The notes under the pieces: generated by a model
What the model was told of the DNA's origin: nothing
The model's input: only the letters and a program-made list of their open reading frames with translations
Databases searched by the model: none
Position numbers and translations under genes: made by a program
Shown: one piece after another, positions 7,587 to 15,279 of the stretch
Numbering within the stretch: position 1 is the stretch's first letter
Layout of the letters: every line of letters starts with the position of its first letter
NCBI GenBank assembly: GCA_023247705.1
Contig: JAHFFY010000021.1
Coordinates: forward strand, 1-32,756
Direction of reading: 5' to 3'
DNA: 32,756 nucleotides
From: Candidatus Omnitrophota bacterium
GTDB taxonomy: Bacteria > Omnitrophota > Gorgyraeia > Zapsychrales > JAHFFX01

Positions 7587-8390
7587 ATGACCAAACCTAT
7601 TGCCGATTATCATATGCATACCCCTCTTTGCGGACATGCCGTTGGCGAGCCCAGCGAATATGCCCGGCACGCCCGGGAGGTCGGATTAGAAGAGATTGGA
7701 TTTTCGGACCACGCACCGCTTGTTTCCCACGAAGATCCCAGCATCACCATGAACATCAAACAGCTTCCCCGCTATCATCGTATGATTGAAGAGGTGCAAA
7801 AAAAGTATACCCCTTTGCGCATTAAAATCGCCCTCGAAGCGGATTTTATCCCCGGCTATGAAAAAAAAACCAAAGCCATCTTAAAAGGCTACCCTTATGA
7901 TTATGTGATTGGTTCTGTCCACTTTATCAATCAATGGGGATTCGATGATCCCTCCGAACGGGAACGATGGCAGGAAAAAGATATCAATCAAGTTTATCAC
8001 GACTACTACGACCTGCTGCGCAAAAGCGCTGCGTCCGGATTGTTCGATATTATCGGGCATGCGGATCTGGTCAAAAAATTCGGCCACCGCGCCAGCGAAG
8101 ACATGACGGAAGAAGTCAAGAAAACAGCTAAAGTTTTTAAAAAAGCCGGCGTCGCGGTCGAAATCAATACGGCCGGACTACGCAAACCCGTTGGTGAAAT
8201 GTATCCCGCTGCGGATTGTCTCAAAATTTATCAGGCCGCCGGCGTTCCTCTCACCTTCGGGTCCGATGCCCATGATCCCAAGGATGTCGGAAAAGATTTT
8301 GACCAAGCCATGACCCTGGCTAGCGCCGTTGGGTACAAAGAATATTTGATCTTCAAACAAAGAAAAGTGGAACGGAAAGTAAAGATATGA
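7587..8390 (+). CDS. hisK: Histidinol-phosphatase, PHP family
   Basis: This 267-residue protein is a PHP-domain metallophosphoesterase of the HisK/HisJ type, which removes phosphate from histidinol phosphate in histidine synthesis. It opens with the metal-binding DYHMHTPLCGHAVG, followed by EIGFSDHAPL, then EADFIPGYE, VIGSVHFI, DIIGHADLVKKFG and FGSDAHDPKDVG, which together supply the histidines and acidic residues of the trinuclear metal site. Size agrees with HisK (about 265). An AAGGA site lies 7 nt before the ATG. No other his gene is nearby, so the substrate rests on family membership. It overlaps the next gene by four bases. Confidence 0.88.
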   Translation: MTKPIADYHMHTPLCGHAVGEPSEYARHAREVGLEEIGFSDHAPLVSHEDPSITMNIKQLPRYHRMIEEVQKKYTPLRIKIALEADFIPGYEKKTKAILKGYPYDYVIGSVHFINQWGFDDPSERERWQEKDINQVYHDYYDLLRKSAASGLFDIIGHADLVKKFGHRASEDMTEEVKKTAKVFKKAGVAVEINTAGLRKPVGEMYPAADCLKIYQAAGVPLTFGSDAHDPKDVGKDFDQAMTLASAVGYKEYLIFKQRKVERKVKI

Positions 8391-8851
8391 TTCGAATTCA
8401 AGGCATCGACCACGTCGCCATTAATGTGCGTGATCTCGATAAAGCGGTGGAATTCTATACCAAAGTGATTGGCCTGAACATCACCGCACGCGAACCATCC
8501 AAACCGGGCATTGAATATTTTCTGGATTGCGGGCCTTCTCTGATCGGTATTATTCAGGCCAACGATATGAGCGTCTCGCATCAGTTTGAGAACGAAGGAT
8601 TGGGCGCCAATCATTTTTCATTTCGTGTGCACGCGAAGGATTTCGATCCGATGATCAAACATCTGGAACAGCACAGCATTCCGATTGAATTCGCCAAGAA
8701 GCGGGACAAATCCTGGTCGCTTTATTTTTACGATCTTGACGGAAACAAACTCGAAATCACCGCCTGGCCACGGGAGGATAGAATTCCGGAGGATCAAATC
8801 AAAAAAACGATCTATGATCCGAAGTCTAAAAAATGGAACCCCTATTCATAG
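8387..8851 (+). CDS. VOC (glyoxalase/dioxygenase superfamily) metalloprotein
   Basis: This 154-residue protein has the two-module beta-alpha-beta-beta-beta fold of the vicinal oxygen chelate superfamily. The first module starts IDHVAINVRDLDKAVEFYTKVIGL; the second contains ANHFSFRVHAKDFDPMIKHLEQH and ends LYFYDLDGNKLEITAWP. The histidine in IDHVAI, the histidine in ANHFSF and the glutamate in KLEIT are in the positions of the usual His-His-Glu metal site. Relatives include glyoxalase I, fosfomycin-resistance proteins and extradiol dioxygenases; the substrate cannot be told. Its ATG overlaps the hisK stop (ATGA), so the two are probably co-translated. Confidence 0.8.
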   Translation: MIRIQGIDHVAINVRDLDKAVEFYTKVIGLNITAREPSKPGIEYFLDCGPSLIGIIQANDMSVSHQFENEGLGANHFSFRVHAKDFDPMIKHLEQHSIPIEFAKKRDKSWSLYFYDLDGNKLEITAWPREDRIPEDQIKKTIYDPKSKKWNPYS

Positions 8852-8870
8852 CGCAGCGGAGTCGCAACCA

Positions 8871-8998
8871 ATTTACAATACACAAATTTCAAATTACAAA
8901 CAAACCCCAATTCCTACTGAACAATCTCAAAACAGAAGTTTATGGATTGGAATTTCGGTATTGGTTGTGATTTGTACATTGGAATTTGTAATTTCAAA
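8871..8998. repeat. AT-rich imperfect inverted repeat (intergenic hairpin element)
   Basis: The left part contains CACAAATTTCAAATTACAAAC and the right part ATTTGTACATTGGAATTTGT and GTAATTTCAAA; the reverse complement of the right part resembles the left, so the whole 128-bp stretch can fold into a long imperfect hairpin. It fills most of the 197-bp gap between the VOC gene and bcp. Such CAAATT/AATTTG-rich elements look like dispersed intergenic repeats of uncultured bacteria, but only one copy is in this window. Confidence 0.5.
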
Positions 8999-9048
8999 CT
9001 TTGCTAAAAAAACGAAATGTTACGAGTTTATCCTATAAAGGAGCTGAA

Positions 9049-9540
9049 ATGAAAAATTTATCTATCGGCGATAAAGCCCCAGATTTTAAGTTGTTAGCCC
9101 GCCAAGGACACAACGTGCCGCTTAAAAATTTTTTAAATAAAAAAAATGTCATCCTTTACTTCTATCCCAAAGACGATACTCCAGGTTGCACGGTGCAGGC
9201 GTGCGGGTTTCGCGATACCATCAAAAGGATCGAAGCCCAGGACACGATTGTCCTAGGGGTGAGCCCGGACAATCCTAAATCCCACGAAAAATTCATCACC
9301 AAATTCAATCTCCCATTTCTTCTGTTAAGCGATGAAGATCACAACGTATCGAACGCTTACGGCGTCTGGGTTGAAAAAAACATGTACGGACGCAAATACA
9401 TGGGGATCGAACGGACAACGTTTGTGATTGATAAAAGCGGCAAGATCGCTCAAATTTTTTCCAAAGTCAAACCACAAGGCCATGATCAGGAGGTTTTGGA
9501 TTTCATTGGAACTCTATCCATACCAGCCATCAAAACATGA
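9049..9540 (+). CDS. bcp: Thioredoxin-dependent thiol peroxidase, BCP/PrxQ family
   Basis: This 163-residue peroxiredoxin reduces hydrogen peroxide and organic hydroperoxides with thioredoxin as the electron donor. The peroxidatic cysteine (about Cys47) lies in YPKDDTPGCTVQACGFRD, and a second cysteine five residues on (Cys52) is the resolving cysteine of the BCP alpha subgroup. The segment LPFLLLSDEDHNVSNAYGVW and IERTTFVIDKSGKI are typical. The ATG at 9049 is chosen because AAAGGAG precedes it; an upstream TTG in frame would add non-conserved residues. It is followed with a four-base overlap by a small exported protein. Confidence 0.93.
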   Translation: MKNLSIGDKAPDFKLLARQGHNVPLKNFLNKKNVILYFYPKDDTPGCTVQACGFRDTIKRIEAQDTIVLGVSPDNPKSHEKFITKFNLPFLLLSDEDHNVSNAYGVWVEKNMYGRKYMGIERTTFVIDKSGKIAQIFSKVKPQGHDQEVLDFIGTLSIPAIKT

Positions 9541-10007
9541 ACTCAACTCATCTCATTCGAATTGGAGTTATTAGTTCTCTCGTCTTCTGTTGCGGAATGT
9601 CTTCCGTCAAAGATCCGGTTGTAAAAAACAACTGGCAAGGATGGATCGCCCAAGGCAACGGGCAAGATGGTTTTGGAGAAGAATTTTCAATCGATGAATA
9701 CGAAAGCCAAAGCATCCAATTATCTGCCGATGTCTCATGTCAGCTCTCGGCCGCACGACTGACGACCGCAGGACATATCTACGCGTATACTAAAATGGAC
9801 CTCAAGGAGTTAACCTGCAACCAAGCTAAAATTAGAACCCGCGGGAAAGACTGGGGTGGGAATCAAGCGGGATGCTACTTTGTTTATTCCAAAGAAATGC
9901 CGAATACCAGTTCAGTAACACAATTCGATATTTATCCTGTTGGAGGCGAGAAAAAAGTTGGAACCATCACCGTAAGATGCGATGCCATATTCAAAGGCTA
10001 TGATTAA
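9537..10007 (+). CDS. Small exported protein of unknown function
   Basis: I do not recognise this 156-residue protein. Residues 1-20 form a hydrophobic segment after a short polar start (MNSTHLIRIGVISSLVFCCG), like a signal peptide; the Cys-Cys-Gly could be a lipid-attachment site but does not fit the lipobox well. The mature part contains three more cysteines (SADVSCQLSAA, ELTCNQAK, AGCYFVYS) plus one in TVRCDA, so disulfides in the periplasm are possible. The ATG overlaps the bcp stop (ATGA), suggesting co-translation with the peroxidase. Its stop directly abuts the stop of the convergent gene at 10008. Confidence 0.6.
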   Translation: MNSTHLIRIGVISSLVFCCGMSSVKDPVVKNNWQGWIAQGNGQDGFGEEFSIDEYESQSIQLSADVSCQLSAARLTTAGHIYAYTKMDLKELTCNQAKIRTRGKDWGGNQAGCYFVYSKEMPNTSSVTQFDIYPVGGEKKVGTITVRCDAIFKGYD

Positions 10008-10598
10008 TTATTTTTTCTTCTCTTCATAACTAAACAAACACCATATTTTATTTCCGTCATCTTCCAAGATCTCTCCCAGAAATTCAATATTGCCTAATTG
10101 TGAGAGGACAAAAATACCCCTCCTCCCCCGCGGGACTTTCACCATCAACTGGCCTAAAGAAAAATTGTCCGGAACGTAGCGGATATTGGAAAGCAAGATA
10201 TCAACCTCGTCGTTAGAAAGCCTGCGCAATCTCGTTTGGCCCCAATCGATTTTAAAATCTTTCGATAACGTATCAACGTAGACCGGCTTGATCTTATTCT
10301 TTTGAATGGTGATCACGCGATAACCATTGGAATATTGGGAAGTCAGGGATGGATTCTCTTTGAGAAACGATTGCAACTGTTTGATCTCTTTTTTGAGCGG
10401 ATTCAATTCCCAGATCGCCAAAAGACCAACGGCCAGCACAATCAGAAAAATAATCTCCGCGGTATACCTATAAATCGAATCACCAAGTCCAGCAACCGGC
10501 GATGATGGCGGATGGTGGGAATATCGGGAGACAGGAACAACCTTTTTCTTTTTTAACGTCTGAAGGCGTTTCTGATGTTTGGTCGTTGGCCGATTCAT
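10008..10598 (-). CDS. Single-pass membrane protein of unknown function
   Basis: I do not recognise this protein of about 195 residues. A basic, lysine-rich N-terminus (KHQKRLQTLKKKKV) is followed by one membrane segment (AEIIFLIVLAVGLLAIWEL) and then a soluble part that is probably outside the cytoplasm, with a short charged helix (PLKKEIKQLQSFLKE). The lysine-rich start fits an N-inside orientation. The ATG at 10598 is preferred; a TTG at 10631 would extend it and overlap the upstream gene by 16 nt. It follows the DUF1761-like gene by 17 nt and is probably co-transcribed with it. No enzyme motif is visible. Confidence 0.6.
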   Translation of the reverse strand: MNRPTTKHQKRLQTLKKKKVVPVSRYSHHPPSSPVAGLGDSIYRYTAEIIFLIVLAVGLLAIWELNPLKKEIKQLQSFLKENPSLTSQYSNGYRVITIQKNKIKPVYVDTLSKDFKIDWGQTRLRRLSNDEVDILLSNIRYVPDNFSLGQLMVKVPRGRRGIFVLSQLGNIEFLGEILEDDGNKIWCLFSYEEKKK

Positions 10599-10615
10599 GG
10601 ACGATTGGATGATGC

Positions 10616-11023
10616 TCACATCTTGCGCCAAGTCGCAAGGATACTCCCGGCCAGGAGCATTCCGACGAGCTCTTTGCCGGCATCAATAATAACCAACTCG
10701 AAATTGTAACCGAGAAATAAATAATGGGTGGAAAGGACAGGAAAAATAAAACCCAACCAAAGTATCGCGCCCAATTTGGCACCGCCGAAAGCGGTGGACG
10801 TTCTCGTGGCCTGGATCATTTTAGCGAGAACAATCGAAAGGATAAACGAACCTATCACGGCACTAAGGTACGGGGCGGGATTCGAACGGATGCTGTTGAG
10901 ATCCGCCACAGTTTTACTGAGGCTGTGCGCCCAATGATTGGCAAATAAGGCGGGAGGAGTATACCACAAAAAGCACAAGACCTGTTGAAAGATGGCCACA
11001 ACGACAATCGCTAGATAATTCAT
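10616..11023 (-). CDS. DUF1761-like integral membrane protein
   Basis: This 135-residue protein has about four hydrophobic segments. The first ends in LCFLWYTPPALFANHWAHSL, resembling the conserved W-Y-[ST]-P-x-x-F motif of DUF1761 proteins, and the last, GKELVGMLLAGSILATWR, is also typical in place. Length fits that family (about 130-140). The function of the family is unknown. A GGGAGG ribosome binding site lies 5 nt before the ATG. It is transcribed from the minus strand just after ispG (30 nt), so it may be part of an ispG operon, although no functional link is known. Confidence 0.65.
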   Translation of the reverse strand: MNYLAIVVVAIFQQVLCFLWYTPPALFANHWAHSLSKTVADLNSIRSNPAPYLSAVIGSFILSIVLAKMIQATRTSTAFGGAKLGAILWLGFIFPVLSTHYLFLGYNFELVIIDAGKELVGMLLAGSILATWRKM

Positions 11024-11053
11024 TTGTCCCTCCCTTTTAACAAAATTATTTTT

Positions 11054-12274
11054 TTAAGACGATCCATATTTCCTGTTGATGTAATTTTCCAAAATTTGGA
11101 TAAACTCTTCCTTGATATGCTCCCCTTTTAACGTCAAAAATTCTTTGCCATCCACATAAACCGGGGCGATCGGGTTTTCGGATGTTCCGGGGAGGCTGAT
11201 GCCGATATCGGCGTGCCGGCTTTCTCCGGGCCCGTTAACGACACAGCCCATGACCGCAATCTTCAGTTTCTCCACCCCCGGGTATTCTTGTTTCCATCCC
11301 GGCATTTTTCGCCCAATATGGGTGGAAATATCCTGGGCCAGGTCTTGAAAATACGTACTGCTCGTCCGGCCGCAACCCGGACAACTGGTCACGCTCGGTT
11401 TGAAATACCGTAGCCCGAGGGATTGCAGGATATTTTTACAAATCTCCACTTCTCTGGACCGTTTGACCTGGGGCTGGGGCGTTAAGGAAACGCGGATCGT
11501 GTCACCGATGCCTTGCTGTAACAAAATGGCCAGCGCCGCCGCACTGGAAGCAATTCCTTGAATATCTCCGCCCGCCTCGGTCAACCCGAGATGGAGCGCG
11601 TAGTCGGACAATCCGGCCAGCCGCGAATAGACCGTGACCATATCCTGCAAGATCGACATCTTGACGCTTAATACGATCTTTTCTTTCTTGCAACCTAGCT
11701 TCTGCGCCAGCTCGGCGCTACGCAAAGCGCTTTGGATCATGGCATCATAGGTGACTTCTTTAAAATCTTTTGGTTCTTTTTGGTTGGCGTTTTCATCCAT
11801 GAGGTTCGTCAACAGTTCCTGGTCCAACGACCCCCAATTGACCCCGATGCGCACCGCTTTATCATGTTCGATCGCAATCTTCACAATGCTGGCGAAATTT
11901 TCGTCATGCCGGTCGCCTTTGCCGACGTTCCCTGGATTGATCCGATACTTGGCCAAGGCCTTCGCGCAGTCCGGGTGTTTGCGTAAAATCGTATGTCCGT
12001 TGAAATGAAAATCTCCGATGATCGGGGTATTGAAACCCTGGTCTTTAAGACGTTGAACGATTTGAGCAACAGCCTTCGCGGCTTGGTCATCATTGACAGT
12101 CCAGCGAACCAATTCCGATCCGGCCTCGATCAGCTCTTTGGTTTGGGTCAACGTGGCCTCGATATTCGCAGTGGGAGTGTCGGTCATCGATTGGATGACC
12201 ACAGGATAGGCGCTTCCCAGAGATACGGATCCGATCTGGACCACAGGGGTCTTCCGACGGTTTTGGAGTTCCAT
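11054..12274 (-). CDS. ispG: 4-hydroxy-3-methylbut-2-enyl diphosphate synthase (HMBPP synthase)
   Basis: IspG reductively converts MEcPP to HMBPP, the penultimate step of the MEP isoprenoid pathway, using a [4Fe-4S] cluster. The 406-residue protein shows the TIM-barrel start VQIGSVSLGSAYPVVIQSMTDT and the cluster region TSCPGCGRTSST, with two of the cysteine ligands, followed by MGCVVNGPGESRHADIGISLPG with the third cysteine and the glutamate ligand. Length is in the usual range. The start has no clear ribosome binding site and a TATAAT lies only 11 nt upstream on the minus strand, so the message may have a very short leader. It is divergent from ispH, which carries out the next and last step. 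Confidence 0.96.
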   Translation of the reverse strand: MELQNRRKTPVVQIGSVSLGSAYPVVIQSMTDTPTANIEATLTQTKELIEAGSELVRWTVNDDQAAKAVAQIVQRLKDQGFNTPIIGDFHFNGHTILRKHPDCAKALAKYRINPGNVGKGDRHDENFASIVKIAIEHDKAVRIGVNWGSLDQELLTNLMDENANQKEPKDFKEVTYDAMIQSALRSAELAQKLGCKKEKIVLSVKMSILQDMVTVYSRLAGLSDYALHLGLTEAGGDIQGIASSAAALAILLQQGIGDTIRVSLTPQPQVKRSREVEICKNILQSLGLRYFKPSVTSCPGCGRTSSTYFQDLAQDISTHIGRKMPGWKQEYPGVEKLKIAVMGCVVNGPGESRHADIGISLPGTSENPIAPVYVDGKEFLTLKGEHIKEEFIQILENYINRKYGSS

Positions 12275-12310
12275 AGACTTTAAAATTATATTTCTATATT
12301 AAATTGAAAA

Positions 12311-12319
12311 TGTTATAAT
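12311..12319 (+). promoter_or_regulatory. Extended -10 promoter element of ispH
   Basis: TGTTATAAT lies 37 bp before the ispH ATG, in the 82-bp gap divergent from ispG. The same nonamer precedes hisK. No clear -35 box is seen. Confidence 0.6.
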
Positions 12320-12356
12320 GACCAAAAAATTATAGATAATAAATCGAGGTATTTCA

Positions 12357-13277
12357 ATGGAAATATATCTGGCGAGGACACAAGGTTTTTGCGCGGGCGT
12401 GGCCAGCGCGGTTGAGATTGTGGAAAAGGCGCTCACCGTTTACGGTGCGCCGCTCTATGTCTTTCATGAAATCGTCCATAATACGTTTGTGGTTTCGGAT
12501 TTTAAGAACCGCGGGGTCATTTTTGTAGATGATCTTGCCGAAGTCCCGGACAATCAGCGCGTTATCTTCAGCGCGCACGGGGTTTCCCCCAACGTTATCG
12601 AACAAGCCAAACGCAAAAATCTCAAATACATCGACGCGACCTGTCCTCTGGTCACCAAAGTCCACCGGGAGGCCATTCTCTTTTCCCAGCGCGGTTATGA
12701 AATCGTCCTCATCGGACATAAAGGCCATCAAGAACTGATCGGAACATCCGGGTACGTCAAACCGGACCTTTTGCATATTGTCGAAGATATTCAGGACATT
12801 GAACAATTAGACATCGATCCCAAAAAAACCGTTGGGTATTTAACGCAAACAACGCTCTCGGTCACCGAAACCCAGGAACTCATCCGGAAACTCAAAGAAA
12901 AATTTCCGAATCTCGTGGCCCCGCCCCGCGAAGACATCTGTTACGCGACCCAAAACCGGCAAGACGCCGTCAAGGAACTCGCCAAGATATGCGATCTGAT
13001 CATCATCTGCGGTTCTCCCAACAGCTCCAACAGCAACCGTCTGCGGGAAACCGGTGAACAGGAAAATATCTCTAGCTATATTATTGATACAGCGGACGAA
13101 CTGAACCTTAAAATCCTGTCTGGAAAATCGAAGATCGGGATCAGTTCCGGGGCGTCTGTTCCCACCACCATTGTGGACCAGTTAGTCAACCGGATCAAAA
13201 AATATTTTCCCGGAACAGTCGTCCATTCGTTTCCCAATCCGGAAAAAAATATTGTGTTTCCTCTTCCGGCGATTTAA
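12357..13277 (+). CDS. ispH: 4-hydroxy-3-methylbut-2-enyl diphosphate reductase
   Basis: IspH reduces HMBPP to IPP and DMAPP in the last step of the MEP pathway. The 306-residue protein has the three cluster cysteines: in TQGFCAGVASAVEI (Cys12), DATCPLVTKVH (about Cys98) and the later CGSPNSSNSNRL region (about 200), together with the substrate-contacting HEIVHN, SAHGVSP and SNSNRL motifs and the C-terminal GISSGASVPTTIV. A GAGG site sits 7 nt before the ATG. Downstream after 30 nt is a [2Fe-2S] ferredoxin that could be the electron donor for this enzyme and for IspG on the opposite strand; that link is inference from position. Confidence 0.97.
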   Translation: MEIYLARTQGFCAGVASAVEIVEKALTVYGAPLYVFHEIVHNTFVVSDFKNRGVIFVDDLAEVPDNQRVIFSAHGVSPNVIEQAKRKNLKYIDATCPLVTKVHREAILFSQRGYEIVLIGHKGHQELIGTSGYVKPDLLHIVEDIQDIEQLDIDPKKTVGYLTQTTLSVTETQELIRKLKEKFPNLVAPPREDICYATQNRQDAVKELAKICDLIIICGSPNSSNSNRLRETGEQENISSYIIDTADELNLKILSGKSKIGISSGASVPTTIVDQLVNRIKKYFPGTVVHSFPNPEKNIVFPLPAI

Positions 13278-13307
13278 AATTTCAAACTCATTCATTAGAG
13301 AAAGTTG

Positions 13308-13562
13308 ATGGCCAAATTTATTCTAGATAATATCGAACATGAAGTCCCGGACGGCGCGGCTCTCGCGGAAGTCAGCGAGAAAGCCGGCGTTCCATTTAGC
13401 TGTAACTCCGGCGTCTGCGGAACATGCCAAATTGAAATCCTGGAAGGCCCGGAAAATCTTTGCGAACTCAATCAGGAAGAAAAAGACCTGGCAATGGACC
13501 AGAACCACCGCCTTGCTTGCCAATGTAAAATTATCCAGGGGACGGTCAAAGCAAAATTTTAA
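13308..13562 (+). CDS. [2Fe-2S] plant-type ferredoxin
   Basis: This 84-residue protein has the classic cluster pattern CNSGVCGTC (Cys-x4-Cys-x2-Cys) and the fourth cysteine in HRLACQCKI, with the hydrophobic frame FILDNIEHEVPDG and the end GTVKAKF typical of short ferredoxins. It would carry one electron at low potential in the cytoplasm. The ATG at 13308 is preferred over a TTG just before it. It sits between ispH and the MoaE-MoeB fusion, both within 30 nt. IspH is an obvious client because it needs low-potential electrons; MoaA elsewhere in the window is another. Confidence 0.92.
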   Translation: MAKFILDNIEHEVPDGAALAEVSEKAGVPFSCNSGVCGTCQIEILEGPENLCELNQEEKDLAMDQNHRLACQCKIIQGTVKAKF

Positions 13563-13590
13563 TTTCAAAATACGCTCTCCTTTCAACTCT

Positions 13591-15162
13591 ATGTTTAAAC
13601 TTTCTCAAAAACCATTCAACATAAGTGATTTTTATAAAGGGCTCGATAATCCCGCGGCCGGGGCCCTCTCGGTCTTTCAGGGAATCGTGCGCGACCACAA
13701 CGACGGCAAAAGAGTAGTCGCGCTCGAATACGAAGCCCACGCCGAACTCGCTGAAAAAGAAGCTGAAAAAATTTTTGAGGAAGCCGAATCCCAATTTAAA
13801 ACGATTGCGATACGCTGCTGGCATCGTGTCGGCAAATTAAAGGTCGGAGACATTGCCGTCTTGGTCGGCGTCACGGCCGGTCACCGCGATGACGCGTTCC
13901 AAGCTTGCCGCTATATCATTGATGAAATCAAAAAGCGTCTTCCTATCTGGAAAAAAGAATATTACACCCATGGCCATTCCGGTTGGGTGAATTGCGAAAG
14001 ATCAGCGCATGAAAAACACGCCAAGACCTCTCCGGTCCAAGATCACCATTGCGCACATCTCTCCTTTGCACAACAGGAATTTTATTCAAGACAAATGATC
14101 CTCCCGGAGATCGGGCAAGATGGACAGAACATTTTAAAAAAATCCAGAGTGTTGGTTGTGGGGGCCGGTGGGTTAGGCAGCCCGGCGTTATTGTATCTGG
14201 CCGCGGCGGGGGTGGGAACAATCGGGATCTGCGAATTCGACGCGCTCGACCCAACCAATCTCCACCGGCAAATCCTCTACCGCCATCAGGATGTCGGAGG
14301 GAAAAAAATCGATCTGGCCCGGCAGCATCTCCTGGCGTTCAATCCTTTCATTCAAGTGATTTCCCATGCCGAAAAAATCAGCGCGCAAAACGCCGCGGCC
14401 ATCATTGCCCAGTACGATGTCGTTGTGGACTGCTCGGATAATTTTGAAACCAAATTCCTTTTAAACGATATCGCTTATTTGAAAAAAATTCCTCTGGTCC
14501 AAGCGAGCATTTATCAATTTGAAGGACAGCTGCGGGTCTATCACCCTTCGACCCCGGCCGCCTGCTTGCGCTGTTTGTGGACGGACGTTTCCGCGGATCA
14601 TTGTGTGGGCAGTTGTACGGATGTCGGGGTTCTCGGGGTTGTGCCGGGGATCTTGGGTGCACTGCAAGCGCTGGAAACAATCAAGCTGATTCTCGATTTT
14701 CCGCAGCAGCTCAAAGAGGAAACCCTGATCTTCGATTTAAAAGAATATCATCTGCACCGGATCCGACAGAAAAAAAATCCCGCCTGTCCTTTGTGCGGCT
14801 CCTCTCCCACGCTGACCACGATCCAGCCCGGGACCAAAAAGGCATCAGAAAATATCGACCTGGAGATCAACAATTTATCGATAAAAGATTTCCGGACTTA
14901 TCAGCTGGTGGACATCCGGGAGCCCAAGGAGTGCGTGAACACACCGGTCAAAAGCAAAAGCTGCCTCCATCTTCCGATGAGTCAAATCGACCAAAAACGA
15001 AACTCATTCCGGAAGGACAAAAAATACCTGCTCTTTTGCGGACGCGGGATGCGCAGCCATCGCCTGGCCAAGGATTTGAGAAACTCCGGAATCCCGCAGG
15101 TCTTTTCCGTCTTGCGCGGAGCGCCGGCGGTGAAAAAATATTTGACTCAGAGGAAGTCTTAA
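13591..15162 (+). CDS. MoaE-MoeB-rhodanese triple fusion (molybdopterin synthase large subunit / adenylyltransferase-sulfurtransferase)
   Basis: One uninterrupted 523-residue frame joins three molybdopterin enzymes. Residues 1-135 are MoaE: FQGIVRDHNDGKRV, VGDIAVLVGVTAGHRDDAFQAC, and the catalytic lysines in IKKRLPIWKKE (Lys114, Lys121). Residues 158-400 are MoeB/ThiF E1-like: ATP site GAGGLGSP (191-198), arginine finger in NLHRQIL, VVDCSDNFETKFLLND, zinc cysteines 325/328 and 399/402, and the conserved Cys342 in SCTDVGVLG. Residues 430-523 are a rhodanese with VDIREPKE and the active loop CGRGMRS (Cys483). MoaE makes molybdopterin from cPMP with thiocarboxylated MoaD; MoeB adenylates MoaD and the rhodanese supplies sulfur. 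The ATG at 13591 begins the conserved MoaE sequence; the frame stays open further upstream but that part is a shadow of the ferredoxin. moaD itself is not visible here. Confidence 0.9.
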   Translation: MFKLSQKPFNISDFYKGLDNPAAGALSVFQGIVRDHNDGKRVVALEYEAHAELAEKEAEKIFEEAESQFKTIAIRCWHRVGKLKVGDIAVLVGVTAGHRDDAFQACRYIIDEIKKRLPIWKKEYYTHGHSGWVNCERSAHEKHAKTSPVQDHHCAHLSFAQQEFYSRQMILPEIGQDGQNILKKSRVLVVGAGGLGSPALLYLAAAGVGTIGICEFDALDPTNLHRQILYRHQDVGGKKIDLARQHLLAFNPFIQVISHAEKISAQNAAAIIAQYDVVVDCSDNFETKFLLNDIAYLKKIPLVQASIYQFEGQLRVYHPSTPAACLRCLWTDVSADHCVGSCTDVGVLGVVPGILGALQALETIKLILDFPQQLKEETLIFDLKEYHLHRIRQKKNPACPLCGSSPTLTTIQPGTKKASENIDLEINNLSIKDFRTYQLVDIREPKECVNTPVKSKSCLHLPMSQIDQKRNSFRKDKKYLLFCGRGMRSHRLAKDLRNSGIPQVFSVLRGAPAVKKYLTQRKS

Positions 15163-15217
15163 TGAAAACATCTCCACGGAAATGTTAGACAAGAATGGTT
15201 AGGAATCAATTGCGTCA

Positions 15218-15270
15218 CCCCTGCCGTTTTGTTTCGGTTTGTGCTTTAAAACAAAATGAAACAGCAGGGG
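15218..15270 (+). promoter_or_regulatory. Leader hairpin that can hide the ribosome binding site of the adenosyltransferase gene
   Basis: CCCCTGC (15218-15224) pairs with GCAGGGG (15264-15270), and inside it TTTTGTTT (15227-15234) pairs with AAACAAAA (15249-15256). The AGGGG in the right arm is the best Shine-Dalgarno for the ATG at 15280. A cobalamin riboswitch core is not recognisable in this 117-nt gap, so the control, if any, is of another type. Confidence 0.5.
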
Positions 15271-15279
15271 CTCGCAGTG

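Noticed and set aside
9001-9048. TTG start of bcp
   Set aside because: No ribosome binding site; the ATG at 9049 has AAAGGAG.
11732-12008. Plus-strand open frames across ispG
   Set aside because: Shadow frames of ispG, no ribosome binding sites or family motifs.
13339-13590. Upstream extension of the MoaE-MoeB-rhodanese frame by 84 codons
   Set aside because: It overlaps the ferredoxin gene in another frame and its translation is basic and unlike any protein; the MoaE domain begins at the ATG at 13591.
15163-15279. Possible cobalamin riboswitch before the adenosyltransferase gene
   Set aside because: The gap is too short and no B12-box or related core is visible; only a simple hairpin is present.
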